Source: Camellia lanceoleosa
Taxonomy: Eukaryota > Streptophyta > Magnoliopsida > Ericales > Theaceae
DNA: 64,000 nucleotides
Direction of reading: 5' to 3'
Assembly: GCA_025200525.1 (NCBI GenBank)
Contig: CM045762.1
Location: forward strand, 84,411,893-84,475,892
Numbering within the stretch: position 1 is the stretch's first letter; each line of letters starts with the position of its first letter. Below are positions 43,801 through 55,520 of this stretch, one piece after another. A model generated the notes under the pieces. The model did not search any database. It was not told the DNA's origin and saw nothing but the letters and a program-made list of their open reading frames with translations. The position numbers were made by a program, and so were the translations under genes.

Positions 43801-45124
43801 TGGTAAAAATTTGGAAAAAAGTTGATGAAGGGATGGAAAACACAAGTGGAAAGGCTTAGAGAATAAGGTTCAAAGAAGGGTGATTAACCCCTTTACCTTT
43901 AATAGCCTTAAATCACAAGCTTCAGCCCATAAAAATAGTTAAAAAACACTTCTAAATCAACAAGAAAAGAAGTAGTACAAAGGTGCTCAAAATCATAACT
44001 CTTGAAGAGAAATAACACTTTTGTTCACAAACCAACAAATTCTTACTCTCAAGGACTGAAATTTAGACTCAACAATCTCAGCAATGAGAGCTCCAATATT
44101 GGTTTAGGAAGTGTTTAGGTAAGGTGTATGTATTGCAAGATAGAGATAGAGAGAGAATTCCAAGAATTGAAGCTTTTAGAATTTTTTGAAAACTTAAATC
44201 AAGAGGTTTGGCCTGGTATATATAGAAAACCTGCCCCTCAGGTTAGAAATATCAAGCCTTGAACAGCTGGAGCTTTTGGGGGACAGCTAGCACAAAATAT
44301 CTAGCTTTTTCACCAGTGGCCGACCGGCCAGAAGTGTGGTTGGCCACCAAAAATCTGCTTCTAGGCCTAACTTCAAATGGGCATATCTTCTTCATCCAGA
44401 CTCCTTTGTAGGTCATTCTTGAGCCTAAATTGAAGCCCTGGAAGTCTACTTTCCAATTGTGGTAGCCTCACATCTAAATTCTAAGTGTGCTAAGAGATAT
44501 GCCTATTTTAGTGAAGGTTGCTCAGTTTTGACTTAACCGGATTGATGCCTAACTTCAACCAGCCATATCTCCTTCATCCGAACTCGGCTTTAGGAGATTC
44601 TTAAGTGTAAAATGAAGCCCCGAATGTCCACTTTCCAATGGTGGTGGCCTCATAACTTAAGTCCAAGTATACAAAAGGATAGACCTGATTTAGTGAAGGC
44701 TGTCCGGTTCTCTCTTAACGGTTTATGTCCAACTTCTTCCCAACTAGGTTTCCTCCATCTCCTCCAATTTTCTTCAACTCCAAACCTCTAAGTAAGATGT
44801 TTTAAAATATTTTTGAAAGAGTTCACTTCTCTTCTATTTATTTCTACTTTGTCCTTACTCGGTTTACCGAAAAGTACAATTTTTAATGAAATGCGAGCCT
44901 CGGAACATCGTAGAAACTTTTGAGAAAAATATTTTGAAAAAAAGGATTTTAAGATCTAAATTGATTTTGGTCAAAATCGTTTTAGTCCAAAATGAGGTGT
45001 AAGGTTGAGATTTAGAGCTCCTCTTGATGAAGAAATCGAATGTTTGTACAACATAACTTTCATCTTCGAGCGATCAATCAGTGACATCCAAATCTTAAGA
45101 GCGGTCAAAAATAAGATGTCTACA
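40881..45124 (-). mobile_element. solo Tat LTR (4244 bp) in the copia leader
   Basis: The minus-strand start is TGTAGACATCTTATTTTTGA at 45124. The LTR-end block (CTACAGTTCGGACTCTCG, GAGTCGCCACCTAAATATTT, CGCCTGATCAAAGATCGG) lies at 40930-41240 and the left end is TGAAGCTCGCC at 40881. Flanks ACGGT (40876-40880) and ACAGT (45125-45129) differ at one base, acceptable for an old insertion. A minus-strand TATATATA lies at 44224-44217. There is no coding region; frames at 42301-42948 have no domain. Confidence 0.75.
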
Positions 45125-45295
45125 ACAGTAAATAATAATATCAACGTCAGGCCAATTAATTCATAAAAAATTTAATTCTCGAATAACCACATAATTGATT
45201 CTGATATTGTCTACTTACATCACACGAATTGATCAATATAATAATAATAAAATTGCATCAGATGCTTTCTGCACACCAAACTAATGCATTCTTAA

Positions 45296-45495
45296 GGTCT
45301 CGTTTGGGAACAGGTTAATTTAGTAATTTTTTTGGTTATTTAGTTAAAATATAAGCTAAAACAAATTAATATGTTTGAGATGATTTTTTGACTTTTTACG
45401 AAAAAATACACAAAAAGTAAAAAGAAAAGAGAATTTTTGACTTTTTTAGTAACTTTTTGATTTTTTGACTAAACTGACCCTTTCCAAACGAGGCC
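45296..45495. mobile_element. Tourist-like MITE (200 bp) inside the copia leader
   Basis: Termini are GGTCTCGTTTGG and CCAAACGAGGCC (one mismatch), flanked by TAA on both sides (45293-45295, 45496-45498). The subterminal GTTAATTTAGTAATTTTTT and TTTTTGACTAAACTGAC extend the inverted symmetry. Short plant PIF/Harbinger MITEs have this structure. It lies between the copia PBS and gag. Confidence 0.75.
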
Positions 45496-45927
45496 TAAGT
45501 GTAATATTTATATACAGCATCATGTCAATAATGGCCAAATAAAATTCAACATCTATGTCCTTGTTTGTTGGTTTTATTATTATTATAAATCTGAATCAAT
45601 CAATTATGCTGTAAACTTATCAGAATTTTGACGTAAATATTAGTAATAAGATGACTGAAAACACACAGTTTAATTCCAAAGCAGCTGACGAAAAACCCCC
45701 ATAATGATCAATAAAATAATTAAAAAAAATTCTGATTTATTACGCAAAATTCTTAGTGTTCCTATTTATAAATAAATAAGATTCTAGAAGATAGTAATCA
45801 AGCCAATTGATCAGATAAAAACTAAATCATGCTCCACCAAGAGAACCAATTAAAAGGAATGAAATCAATCCATGCTCCGAACACTAAATCAATCATGTTC
45901 AATAAAATCATAATAATTCTCAACAAA

Positions 45928-45941
45928 GCTCTGATATTACA
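45928..45941 (-). other. primer-binding site of the old copia element
   Basis: Minus-strand TGTAATATCAGAGC follows the 5' LTR and resembles TGGTATCAGAGC, the initiator-Met-tRNA site used by plant copia elements (seen intact at 51570), with two or three changes. Confidence 0.6.
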
Positions 45942-46384
45942 TGTAAATTATTTTATAATATTATACATATTATAATCCAAAATCTAAAACTATCATGATT
46001 TTCATGTAAATAATTTTACATACCTGAATCCATTATTGTGGAAAAATAAAATTTCAGAGATTCAGTAGATGAATGAAAACAAACCATAATCTTCAGGTTT
46101 ATGGGAAAATAGTTTCTCTTTCTTAAACTTTTTACAATAATATGAACTCAGAATAATTTGATAGGTAATCTAAATATTCTTTTATAGGTAGAGAGAGTAT
46201 TAGTTTCCTTATTCAATGATGATTTAACTTTTCCATCACAGTAGAATACTAGGAAAACATTCTTATTTATTTACAAATTAAATAAAATCTTGTGGCAAAA
46301 AATATAGAATCATAATCTTGTCAAATCTCTAATTCATGTTATCATATCATGTGGCCATGACTAAATAATTAATTTAGTCTTACA
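45942..46384 (-). repeat. copia 5' LTR
   Basis: Starts (minus) TGTAAGACTAAATTAATTAT at 46384 and ends TTTACA at 45942. It matches 10035-10479 along its length with many substitutions, so the element is old. The outer flank is GATTT (46385-46389). Confidence 0.8.
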
Positions 46385-46389
46385 GATTT

Positions 46390-49090
46390 CACTTAATAAT
46401 AATAATAATAATTGATTGTACATAGAGAAAAACAATGCAAACAAGTGTCTTAATGGGCAAGTAAGATGATTGCCCTTGTTGTAGTTGTTGTATGAGGGTC
46501 TATTGGGATTTATCTCGAGTCTATTTTGGTAATTTAAATTATTTATATTATAAAAAATGGACCTAAAGGGGCAAGAGGAGGGCGAATGCCCCCTACAATT
46601 AAAAAAATTACATTTATTATATTAATATTAGTTATAATTATCTACAAATTATAGAGGCTCGTCCCCTCTGAATTTTTCTTCTTTTACAAATTCTAAGTGG
46701 TCATGCTCTCTAGGTTTTTAAAAAAATTTAAATAGCTGTCAGTCTATATTTATGAAACATGAAATCAAATATGATATATATATATATAAATAGAAAAATT
46801 AATTTTTTATAACTAGTGTTAATTATAAGCCTTTAGTTGGTAAAGAATAGAATGAGGTATCAGCTAACTACTTGATTCTATCATAGATATTTTTAATGAC
46901 ATGAAAGAGTACCATGCACAATAATTTAAGATATCTTACTTTAATAAATAGATTATTTTATAGTTGCTATATTTTATAACTAAACTAGCAATTGACCTGT
47001 ACAATGCACGAGCTAGTTTTTTTCTAAAAAATATTTAATAGTACAATGTGTGTTATAAAAGAGTAATTTTAATTTTAATTTTAAATTAAAATTAAAATTA
47101 AAGTATGATTTTAATTATCTGTTTTGATAATATTGACGTTATCGTTCTATAAAATTATTACTTGAATACTTATATATATATATATATAATTTTAATTAAA
47201 TTATTTGTTTATTTTGATAGTTTTAGTTCTATCATACTATAAAAATATAATTATCATATAATAATTTTGTATGATATATATTAAATTATAAAATAATAAA
47301 ATAAATACTCGTTTTGATATTAAAAATAATAGTTAAATTAGAAGAAGAATTAGTAATATAAAATTAAAATTATTCTAACTATTTAATTTTCTTTTATATT
47401 CATTTGGAAAATAAAAATATGTGGAAATAGAAATTATATAAAATTAATTAAAAACATTAAATATAAATATGTGGTAGTTGGACATATAATGATTTTATAT
47501 GATATATATACTAAATTATAAGATTGTAAAATAAATATTCTTAATTAAATTAAAATATCAACTATATAAAAGAAATTCAACAACGGCTAAGTAAGAAAGA
47601 ATTTTATAACAATATCTAAATCCAAAATTAAAAAAAATAATAATAATGAAAACATTCAAACGATAGATACATCTTAGTGTGTAAAGTAATTAATCATCTG
47701 TAATATGATATCAAAACATAAAAAGACTTACAGTTCAACAATTAAAAAAGTAACTCAAGTAGTAAATTCAAACTTTAGAGGTTCCTCAAGAGTATCATTG
47801 TTGTGCATGTTTTTTTTCATGTGAGTTGTGATTATATAAAATAATGTAGAAAAAAAAGTATAATTTCATATATAGAATCACTCTAAAATTTAAACAACAA
47901 ATCCATAATATAAAATAATACTTAATTGATATTTGGTGTAGAATAATGCGCGAGAAAATAAGAAGAAGAAAAAGAAAGAGGCAATTTAGCATTAAAAAAT
48001 CATAATACTCTTGAAAGAATTAAGAAGAAAAAATATAAAACGCAAAATTTTGTGAATTACCTCAATTTGCCATAAAAAAAAAAATTATGAAAAAGACATA
48101 TTTGTCAAATAGAGTCTATAAAATATGTAAAGTTAGTATAATTTAAATTTGATTTGGTTTTGTATAGAACTCTATATATAATTAAGAAAATACACGACGT
48201 GGCTCTTTTGAAGAAGAAAAAAATAAGTCTTTATAATGTGCCACTTAAGTATTAGAAAAATACTACTTTTAATTATATATATATATATATATGATGTGGA
48301 AACAAAAAACATGTTATTTAAATTTATTTATTTTCATCTTATTTTCACTTTTTATAGTAGTAGAAATTTATATTATAATTTTTGTTTAGTTTTGTGATAG
48401 TATATATATATTCGGCCCCTATATGAAAATTATGGGTCCGTCCCTGTTCATCAAGCATATCAATAATGAAAAAAATCAAATTAATCGAACATTCATAATT
48501 ATATGATTAAGTGTTAATTGTTTTTAAAAAAATTATCGAAATTACTTTTTAAAAACAAATGTGATCAAAGTTTTTAAAAAATAATTAAAACCTGATCACG
48601 GGATTACAAATTTCTGATTGACTTGATTTTTTCAGAATGATTTACTCGACAAACCCCATAATATCAAAATAAGTCGAGGGCAAGTCCCAAGGTTGCACAA
48701 GAGCAATCGGTCTTCCCATGGATAATATTTAATGTTGAGATTTGTATATAAAGTGTTTTGAAAATTTTAAAAGCATTTATATAAATAAATAAATGTTATG
48801 AAATTAATAAAAAAATATTTTAAATTCTACATTTTCTTAAATCTTTTTCTTGTGATTAGAAACACTTGTTAACACGCACATAATTTATTTATTTATTTAT
48901 TTTTATGATATCATTGGAATGATTGAAACACACAAATTCTTTCTTTTGCTCCATCCTATGTTTGTGGGCTGAAAGGTGACTATTTTTAGGTCTTTGTCCT
49001 CTTGTCCAATTTGATTATTAAAATGTTGGGAGAGGTTTCTTCCCAACCTAAATCAGGTTGAAGAGTGTTGTTGGCCCTCTATAGGTGTCA
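46390..49090. other. AT-rich intergenic DNA
   Basis: No gene is supported. It contains a perfect AT palindrome at 47064-47100, (TA)n runs near 46765, 47170 and 48276, and two patches with a CCCCTA...GTCCCC/GTCCCT layout (46560-46680, 48410-48450) that look like ends of an unidentified dispersed repeat. The frame at 47795-47992 is low complexity. Confidence 0.4.
47064..47100. repeat. perfect AT palindrome, 18-bp arms
   Basis: TAATTTTAATTTTAATTT, one T, then its exact inverse. It can form a cruciform; probably incidental in such AT-rich sequence. Confidence 0.8.
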
Positions 49091-49097
49091 TGGAACT

Positions 49098-49360
49098 CAC
49101 ATCAATAATTCGTATCATTGAATGTGTAGGATTCGTCGAATATTTCATTTATAAAAATAATCATATTAATCGGATATTGATGGTCACTTGATCAGATCAC
49201 ATTCATGTCAATGATAAGTGTAATTTTAAAAATAAATTATTAATACAAATGTGATCAGATCAAGTGGTTATTGCTATCCGAACAATGTGTTTTTTGTAAA
49301 AATAAAATATTTCATGAATTTTATATATTGAACAGTTCAAATTATTAATATAAATTTTGG
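49098..49360. mobile_element. foldback element (MITE-like)
   Basis: The inner arms are GGTCACTTGATCAGATCACA (49182-49201) and its near-inverse ATGTGATCAGATCAAGTGG (49249-49267). Pairing continues outwards with gaps: AATCGGAT / ATCCGAAC, GAATATTTC / AATATTTC, CATCAATAATTCGTATCATT / TTCAAATTATTAATAT. The whole forms a long imperfect hairpin of ~260 bp. No clear target duplication was found; the ends are approximate. Confidence 0.5.
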
Positions 49361-50717
49361 AATGGGCCTACGGAGACTCAACATCACCCTCCGGTTAGAA
49401 AAGCTAACTAGGGAGAAATCTCTAAAATGAGTATTTTAAAAAAAAATTACAAACAATGTTTACAACTTGATGTGGTAAGTAATTAATGTTTTAAAATGAG
49501 ACATGAAAAATGGGGATTGGTTTTGCTGCCAACAGCACCGTGCTGGGCTTGTAGACCCCACGCTGAATGCTATGTTAGTGATTTGAGTCATTGAGTTGGT
49601 TGGGTTTGTCAAGGAACTTATTCTTGTAAAACAATTAACTTGGTCAAACATCAATTTAAATTATAGTTATTTTGAAAAAAAAAAAAAATGAACGATCGGC
49701 CTTGTCTAAAAAATTGATTGTTTATTATTATTTTTTTAATACAAGTGTTATTTAAACATACAACTAACGACAATTGGTTTTTTATAAAAAATAATTTACG
49801 CAATAACCCCACAAATTTAATAGCTCAAATTATTGATGTGGGTCTCCAAGTGTGACTTACGAGCCCAACAATACCATGCAGTTGGCCTAATTCAACAGCA
49901 ACAAAACTTATCCTTAAAAATGAATGATCGACACAAAATATTTAACAAATTAATGGGATGTCTCTAAAATTTAAAAAAGTAATGAAATGTTCAAAAGTAA
50001 TGTATAATCAAATGGGATCTTTGAACCCACAACTTTGGCGGCCGGTCACTAGATGCTGATCAGTATTGTGACGGTTTTCTACCACTACAACCACGACTAA
50101 TCCCCCAACCGGTTCATGTCACAACACAAACCACAAGAAAAAAAAAGTTGGTGTAAAGGTACATGCGGCAAGTGTAGGATTATTTTGAGAAGATGGTTAT
50201 AATTAATTTTTTAATTAAAAGTTAATTATAATAAATTTTTTATGAGAAAAAAAAATAGATTATAATCTAATAAATAAATTATAACTCACTTTTCAAAAGA
50301 TCCTGTAATATATGCTCGTTGTGATTACAAAATGTACTTCTACCCAAAGTTAGGAGTGGCAAAGACAAACCTGGTAATTGTGACAGGTGGCCAGCCTTAT
50401 AATTATAAAAAGGAAAAGAAAGAAAAAGCGAGAAATTTTGATCAAAAATAATATATTTCTTTAATTTGTGAGTTTTAAAAAAGTATTAATGATTAAAAAA
50501 TCAAAAAAAAAATAATAAGATCAAAATATCACATCATATGGGACCTACACACCAATTAGAGCTATTAAAGCTCTTAATTTAAAACTCTTAATATTTTTTT
50601 AATTTTGATAATTCAAGGGTACTTTTAATTTATTTATTTTTTAATAAAGCAAATTCTATATTTTTATAAATATTTTTTTTGACTTTTCATGTATTTTGAA
50701 ATTCTTTTTGACACTCA

Positions 50718-50718
<1 letters not shown>
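49361..50718. other. AT-rich intergenic DNA
   Basis: No gene is supported. 49540-49590 (TTGTAGACCCCACGCTGAAT) and 49830-49870 (TTATTGATGTGGGTCTCCAA) are a weaker pair of inverted sequences of the same style as the 49098 foldback and may be ends of a second degraded copy. The 49460-49654 minus frame has no domain. Confidence 0.4.

Positions 50719-50783
<65 letters not shown>
50719..50783. repeat. (TTA)n microsatellite, about 21 units
   Basis: Uninterrupted ATT/TTA repeat. It creates the poly-Ile and poly-Asn frames across it. Likely length-polymorphic. Confidence 0.95.
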
Positions 50784-51109
50784 CTTTCCATTTATTTACA
50801 ATTTCTCTCATAAGCAATCTGCGGGGAGGTATATTTTTGTGATCTGTCAATGTGGCATAGCTGGCAAAAGTGAACCCTTGCTCAAGTGATTATTATTTGT
50901 ATTACTAGCTAATGACGTGTACCTAAACATACTTCCAATGCAAATCACGATCCTTAACCGTAATATAAATTAAAAATATATATATATATATATAAATTTC
51001 AATGATTTAACAATTATATATTTTAGTAATATAAATTAAATAATTCAATTTAAGGGTAATATTCTTTTTTTTTTCTTTCACTACTTTGTTTTACTTCTTT
51101 AAGTATATT

Positions 51110-51568
51110 TGTTAGAAATGGGCGCTCATGTGACATGACCATTTAACATTTGAATTTGAACCTTATCCAAATGGGTTTTGAATTTGAATTTGAATTCAAA
51201 CCTATTTAGGATAACCACTCAGGATACAGATATTATCTCCTTGACTGATATGGATAGATAACAATAACATGTTATATATCTGATATATGGGTTATGGGTG
51301 ATTAAGAGATATATAATGTGTCATCTCTGTTTTTTCCATATACAGTTTCTCCCATATATCGACTCTCTTTCATAAACAACAATCAATAAGCTATTTGCAC
51401 TGTGATTTGTGTGGGTGATATTCATCATTGTAATATCACCCCACTGCTGGGTTGATTGGCCAGATTCAGGAAGCACTGATTTACCCACGAGATCCATCAG
51501 AGTTCAAAATATTTCAGAAATGTATGACCTTATTAATTTTTATTCCGCTGCGTCATACTTTGTTTACA
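51110..51568 (+). repeat. copia 5' LTR
   Basis: TGTTAGAAATGGGCGCTCAT ... TTTGTTTACA. A GAATTTGAATTTGAATTTGA short tandem near 51150-51195 has one more hexamer than in the 3' LTR. Confidence 0.95.
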
Positions 51569-51569
51569 T

Positions 51570-51582
51570 TGGTATCAGAGCC
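51570..51582 (+). other. copia primer-binding site
   Basis: TGGTATCAGAGCC, complementary to the 3' end of plant initiator Met-tRNA, one base after the LTR. Confidence 0.95.
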
Positions 51583-52946
51583 TCTAATGGATATTTTCGT
51601 GTTTCCATTAATCACGTGTATATTTTTATATGTATATGTATACATTATATACATGAATGTTAGTAAAGAAAATAAAAAATCTATTTTATTAGATTAAGAG
51701 CATAAATATTTTTTTTATGTTCATTAATGCCTTTTTAAATATCATAAATGGTTTTATTTTAAAAAAAGGAGTCGGAAGACAAAAATCGGACCAAAAAACT
51801 GAACACCTGAAGGCGCGCTGCGCACGCCACGACGCTGCGCCACGCACGCCCCACTGCGTCGCGCTGCCAGCGCCGCATCTTGGGCCGCGTTTTGAGCAGC
51901 GCCAAGCCGCTCGAGCAGCGTGATGAGTCACAAGGCCGCACCGTTTTTCCCGGCTTTGGCTTGGTGATGATGCCTAAAACCTTTGTTTGTTCTGTTTTTA
52001 ATTACAGTATGCGTTAAATGGTCATAATTAATTCATTACTTATTTGTTTTATGCGTGGTTTGTATCGTTAGACTCGAATAAATTTTTCTATGTTCTGTAA
52101 AATTTTGAAAATTTTACGAAAATAAAAAATATTTTTTCTGTGTTAATAATTCATTTTTTATGCTTTAAAATGATTCTGGTATTGCATAAATAATTTTCTG
52201 GGGTTGAATTTTTTATTGTGGACTTCTGAAATGTTTTACTATTTACTGGGAATATTTTTTCTGTTTATTAGTTTTTGGATTTTTTATTTCTAATTTTATG
52301 TGTGTTTATTAGTTATTTAAAATTCCAGAATATTTCAGAAAAAATTTCAGAAAATTTCATAATGATGTACATTTTTAATTATGACATAATCTAAATATTG
52401 TCTCAGTTTATCAGTTTCTGGATTTTTTATTTCTAATTTTATTTGTATTTATTAGTTATTTAAAATTCCAGAAAATTTCAAAAAATTTCAGAATATTTCA
52501 AAATGATGTACACTTTAATTATGGCATAATCTGAATATTAAATACAGCATATTTTTTTGGATTTGTAATATGTTGTAATTAGATAAACATGATTAGTTAT
52601 TTATTTATTTATTTATTTGAATTCCATTGTTAAATAAATATAGCATGAGTTGTTTGTAAATTTACAATGAGATGCTATTGTATGGATTTTATCATGCTTT
52701 GTATATGCCATAAGTAGTGGGAGATTGTTTGATTAATTTTTTTTTTTTTTGCGCATGGAATTAAATTAAATTTTGATAATTATCACTAGAGACGCAAGAG
52801 ATGATTACGAGCATAGCAAATTTTTGATCTTGAGACATGTGTAAAATTATCATTATTTAATTTAGATTCTTTTTTGCTGCAAAATATTTTGTTTTGTGTT
52901 GCAATAATTAATATCCCCTGCGCATTTGTTTACTCTGTATGTAGAA
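51583..52946 (+). other. copia untranslated leader
   Basis: About 1.36 kb without coding, between PBS and gag. It contains a GC-rich island (51775-51955), then AT-rich sequence with a ~120-bp near-duplicate (AATTTCAGAA...TGATGTACA at 52320-52400 and 52440-52520), a (TTTA)n run at 52591-52620 and a poly-T stretch at 52737-52750. It is long for a copia leader. Confidence 0.7.
51775..51955 (+). other. GC-rich island in the copia leader
   Basis: GGCGCGCTGCGCACGCCACG and similar GCGC-rich words form a block sharply distinct from AT-rich neighbours on both sides. It can form strong secondary structure in the RNA leader. GC-rich inserts of this kind occur in the leaders of several plant copia families; the function is unproven. 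Confidence 0.6.
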
Positions 52947-53616
52947 ATGGCTGCTAAGACAGTGGTGGCAGACTTAACTAAGGGAGAGAAATTAGATGGC
53001 GACAATTATGATATATGGCGCCGTAGGATCCAATACCTCCTCAATGAGCAAGAAGTGTTGACCACACTTGAACAAGTGATGGTTGAGCCAGAGCAGGGCA
53101 ATACAGCTCAACATCGTCATGATCTTGAAGCCTTTCAGACTTGGCGTAACAAAGATCGGTGTGCGCGCTTTACTATGTTGAGCAGCATGCACAACGACTT
53201 GATTAGTGAATTTGAGCATTGCCCAACTGCATTTGAGATGTGGGAAGCTCTCAAGAAAAAGTTTGGTATTACCTCTTTGGCAAAGCTATGTGGGCTGACT
53301 ATGAAATTTTGACTCATATCAGAAAAAGGCGCATCACTCAATGAAGCAGCATTTGAGAGTCATGTCAGCCATGATACGTGAGCTTGCGACTGCTGGGCAC
53401 AATTTGACTCAAGAGCAGCAAATACAAGCTGTGATACGCTCTCTGCCAAATTCTTGGGAGCAGATGAAGCAGAACATGATGCATAATGAGAGTGTGAAAA
53501 CATTCGAAGACATATCGCGTCATTTGGAGCTAGATTTGGCGCCTTTGAAGCGGCTAAGTTTGATGGTTACGCTATGGTGGTTGAGTCAAGCTCACGAGGA
53601 CTTCTCTCAAACGTAG
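52947..53616 (+). pseudogene. copia gag, frameshifted
   Basis: The ATG at 52947 (not the in-frame one at 52926) is chosen because MAAKTVVADLTKGEKLDGDN matches the usual copia gag start. It continues YDIWRRRIQYLLNEQEVL and FEMWEALKKKFGI, hits TGA at 53310, and resumes in another frame at 53341 (MSAMIRELATAGHNLTQEQQ, SLPNSWEQMKQNM). A second shift follows before the zinc knuckle at 53720. Gag forms the cytoplasmic virus-like particle; with a stop and two shifts it cannot be made. Confidence 0.85.
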
Positions 53617-53656
53617 AAAGCAAAAGTGCCCTAAGAAGCAAGCATGCTTAAGCCTA

Positions 53657-54930
53657 ATGGTGCTAGAAATTTCAAGTAGGGGCAAGAGAGGTGGTAAGAA
53701 GGCAAAGCCTAAATTGACATGCTTTAACTGTAACAAAGAAGGACACTTCGCTCGGGATTTCCCTGAGCAGAAGAAGGTACTCCCTTACTTAATTTCTCGC
53801 ATTCAATGCTTTGTGTCTAGTCAAGCATTAATTGCTCATTCTCCTCATTTTTGGGTTGTAGACTCCGGAGCAACAGACCACAACGCGAGGGACAAAGTTG
53901 GGTTCGTTGAGTATCGCCGAGTACCTGCTGGGAGCAGAAAAGTTTACATGGGGAACGAGTCCAGTGTGGAGGTGCTTGGCATTGGCACATTCAAGCTGGA
54001 AATGCGACGAGGGCGCACCTTGTATCTTCATGATGTTCTTTATGCTCCGGATATTCAGCGAAACTTAGTTTCAGTTATTAGCATGATGAGCCTTGGTTTT
54101 AGCTTTTGTTTTGAGAATAATGGTGTTAGCATTTATTTGGGAACTATTTTTTATGGTTTTGGTTATCTTTCAGATGGTTTTTTAGTTTTGGATGTGGATG
54201 ATTCTAGTCTTAATAAAAATGCCAATGGCTCTGTTTCTAATATTGCATCTTTTTGTGATAATGATTCTATGAGATGGCATGCTATATTAGGCCACATAGG
54301 GCAAGACATGATGACTAGATTGGCTAGAGAAGGTCTTTTAGGTCCACTCGCTAGAGTCACTTTGCCTACTTGTGAGCACTGTCTTGTTGGAAAGGCAACA
54401 AGGAAACCATTTGGGAAAGCCATAAGGGCATCTATCCCATTGCAACTTATTCATTCTGATATATGTGGACCAATGAATGTGAGGGCAAGGCATGTAGCCC
54501 CTTATTTCATCACATTTATAGATGATTGCACGCGTTTTGGTCATGTCTATTTGATTTCTCACAAGTCAGAAGCATTGGATTGCTTTAGACGATATGTTAA
54601 TAAGGTTGAGAATCAATTAGACAAGAGCATTAAGGCTCTAAGGACTGACCGAGGACGTGAGTATCTATCTGAGCAATTTAAAGTGCTCTGTGAGGAAAAA
54701 GGAGTTATCAGGCAATTGACAATTCCTAGGACTCCGCAACAAAATGGTGTAGCGGAGAGAAGGAATCGCACATTGTTTGACATGGTTAGATCAATGATGG
54801 CGCAAGCTAATCTTCCAATTTCTTATTGGGGAGATGCTTTGTTGACTGCTGCCTATGTCCTTAACCGTTTGCCCTCCAAATCAGTTCCTTCCACCCCATA
54901 TGAGATGTGGACTGGCAAAAGCCTGATTTG
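53657..54930 (+). pseudogene. copia zinc knuckle, protease and integrase core
   Basis: The zinc knuckle is CFNCNKEGHFARDFPE, where the last Cys is replaced by Phe (C-C-H-F). The aspartic protease motif VVDSGATDHNARD follows at 53858. The integrase zinc-binding part is MRWHAILGHIGQDMM then CEHCLVGKATRKP; the catalytic core is IHSDICGPM, FIDDCTRFGHVYLISHK, LRTDRGREYLSEQF and TPQQNGVAERRNRTLFDM, with D, D and E present. The frame runs to 55087, but homology leaves it near 54930 by a frameshift. Apart from the knuckle and shift this is the best preserved coding stretch in the window. Confidence 0.9.
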
Positions 54931-55520
54931 GGCAATTTGCGGCCTTGGGGTTCGGCAGCTTACATACACAACGCTTCTCATAAGTTTGGGAAGTTGGGCC
55001 CTAGAGGAAAGAAGTGTATCTTCATTCGCTATAGTGAGCATTCTAAGGGCTATATGTTTGTTGGGGAGTATCCGGATGGAAGTGTGACTGAAATTGAGTC
55101 ACGAGATGTGGATTTCCTAGAGGAGGATTTCCCTAGCAGAGGTGAGGTAACTAGAGAAGTAGAACTCTATGAGATGGAGGATCTACTTGAAGGCGTACCT
55201 AGTAGCCTAGTAGAGAATGAGAAAATAATACCTCAAGCTCCTAGGGACAGTGGGAGCGATCTACCTGCCCATGGATTAGATCCAATGGATGAGGATTCTC
55301 AGGATTCTCAACTACGTAGAAGCAAACGTGGAGCTATACCCCGTCGTCGTTTTGAGATTGAAGAGGAAGCATTCATGATTGCTCCGAGTGATGAGATGGA
55401 GCCTAAGAATCTCAAAGAGGCTCTCTCATCCCCTGCTAGTAAAGAATGGAGTACTGCAATGGATGAAGAAATAAAGTCTATGAAGAAAAATCATGTCTGG
55501 GACTTGGTTGATTTAGCTTG
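54931..55520 (+). pseudogene. copia integrase C-terminus and linker to RT
   Basis: In the next frame, LGNLRPWGSAAYIHN, KLGPRGKKCIFIRYSEHSKG and GSVTEIESRDVDFLEEDFPS form the integrase C-terminal region, then an acidic linker leads to LRRSKRGAIPRRRFEIEE and the RT start ([31 protein letters not shown]). It shifts frame again near 55520. The ATG at 54907 is incidental. Confidence 0.85.

Larger units (their letters stand above)
10035..46384 (-). mobile_element. old Ty1/copia element, minus strand, split by nested insertions
   Basis: Matching LTRs lie at the two ends (10035-10479 and 45942-46384) with flanks AATTT (10030-10034) and GATTT (46385-46389), one mismatch from a 5-bp target duplication. 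On the minus strand the order is 5' LTR, PBS, gag (40338-39735), then RT end and RNase H (11754-10895), PPT, 3' LTR, as in copia. Everything between 11755 and 39731, and the segment 40881-45124, is later insertion. The copia sequence from the end of gag to the RT thumb is missing altogether, so insertion was accompanied by deletion. Treating the two halves as one element is an inference from the LTR match, flanks and complementary content. Confidence 0.7.

Noticed and set aside
46560..48450. Possible large transposon bounded by GCCCCCTA... and ...GGTCCGTCCCTG patches
   Set aside because: Similar words occur at both places, but neither inverted nor direct termini nor a target duplication could be established.
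50656..50889. Poly-Asn and poly-Ile frames
   Set aside because: Translations of the TTA microsatellite.
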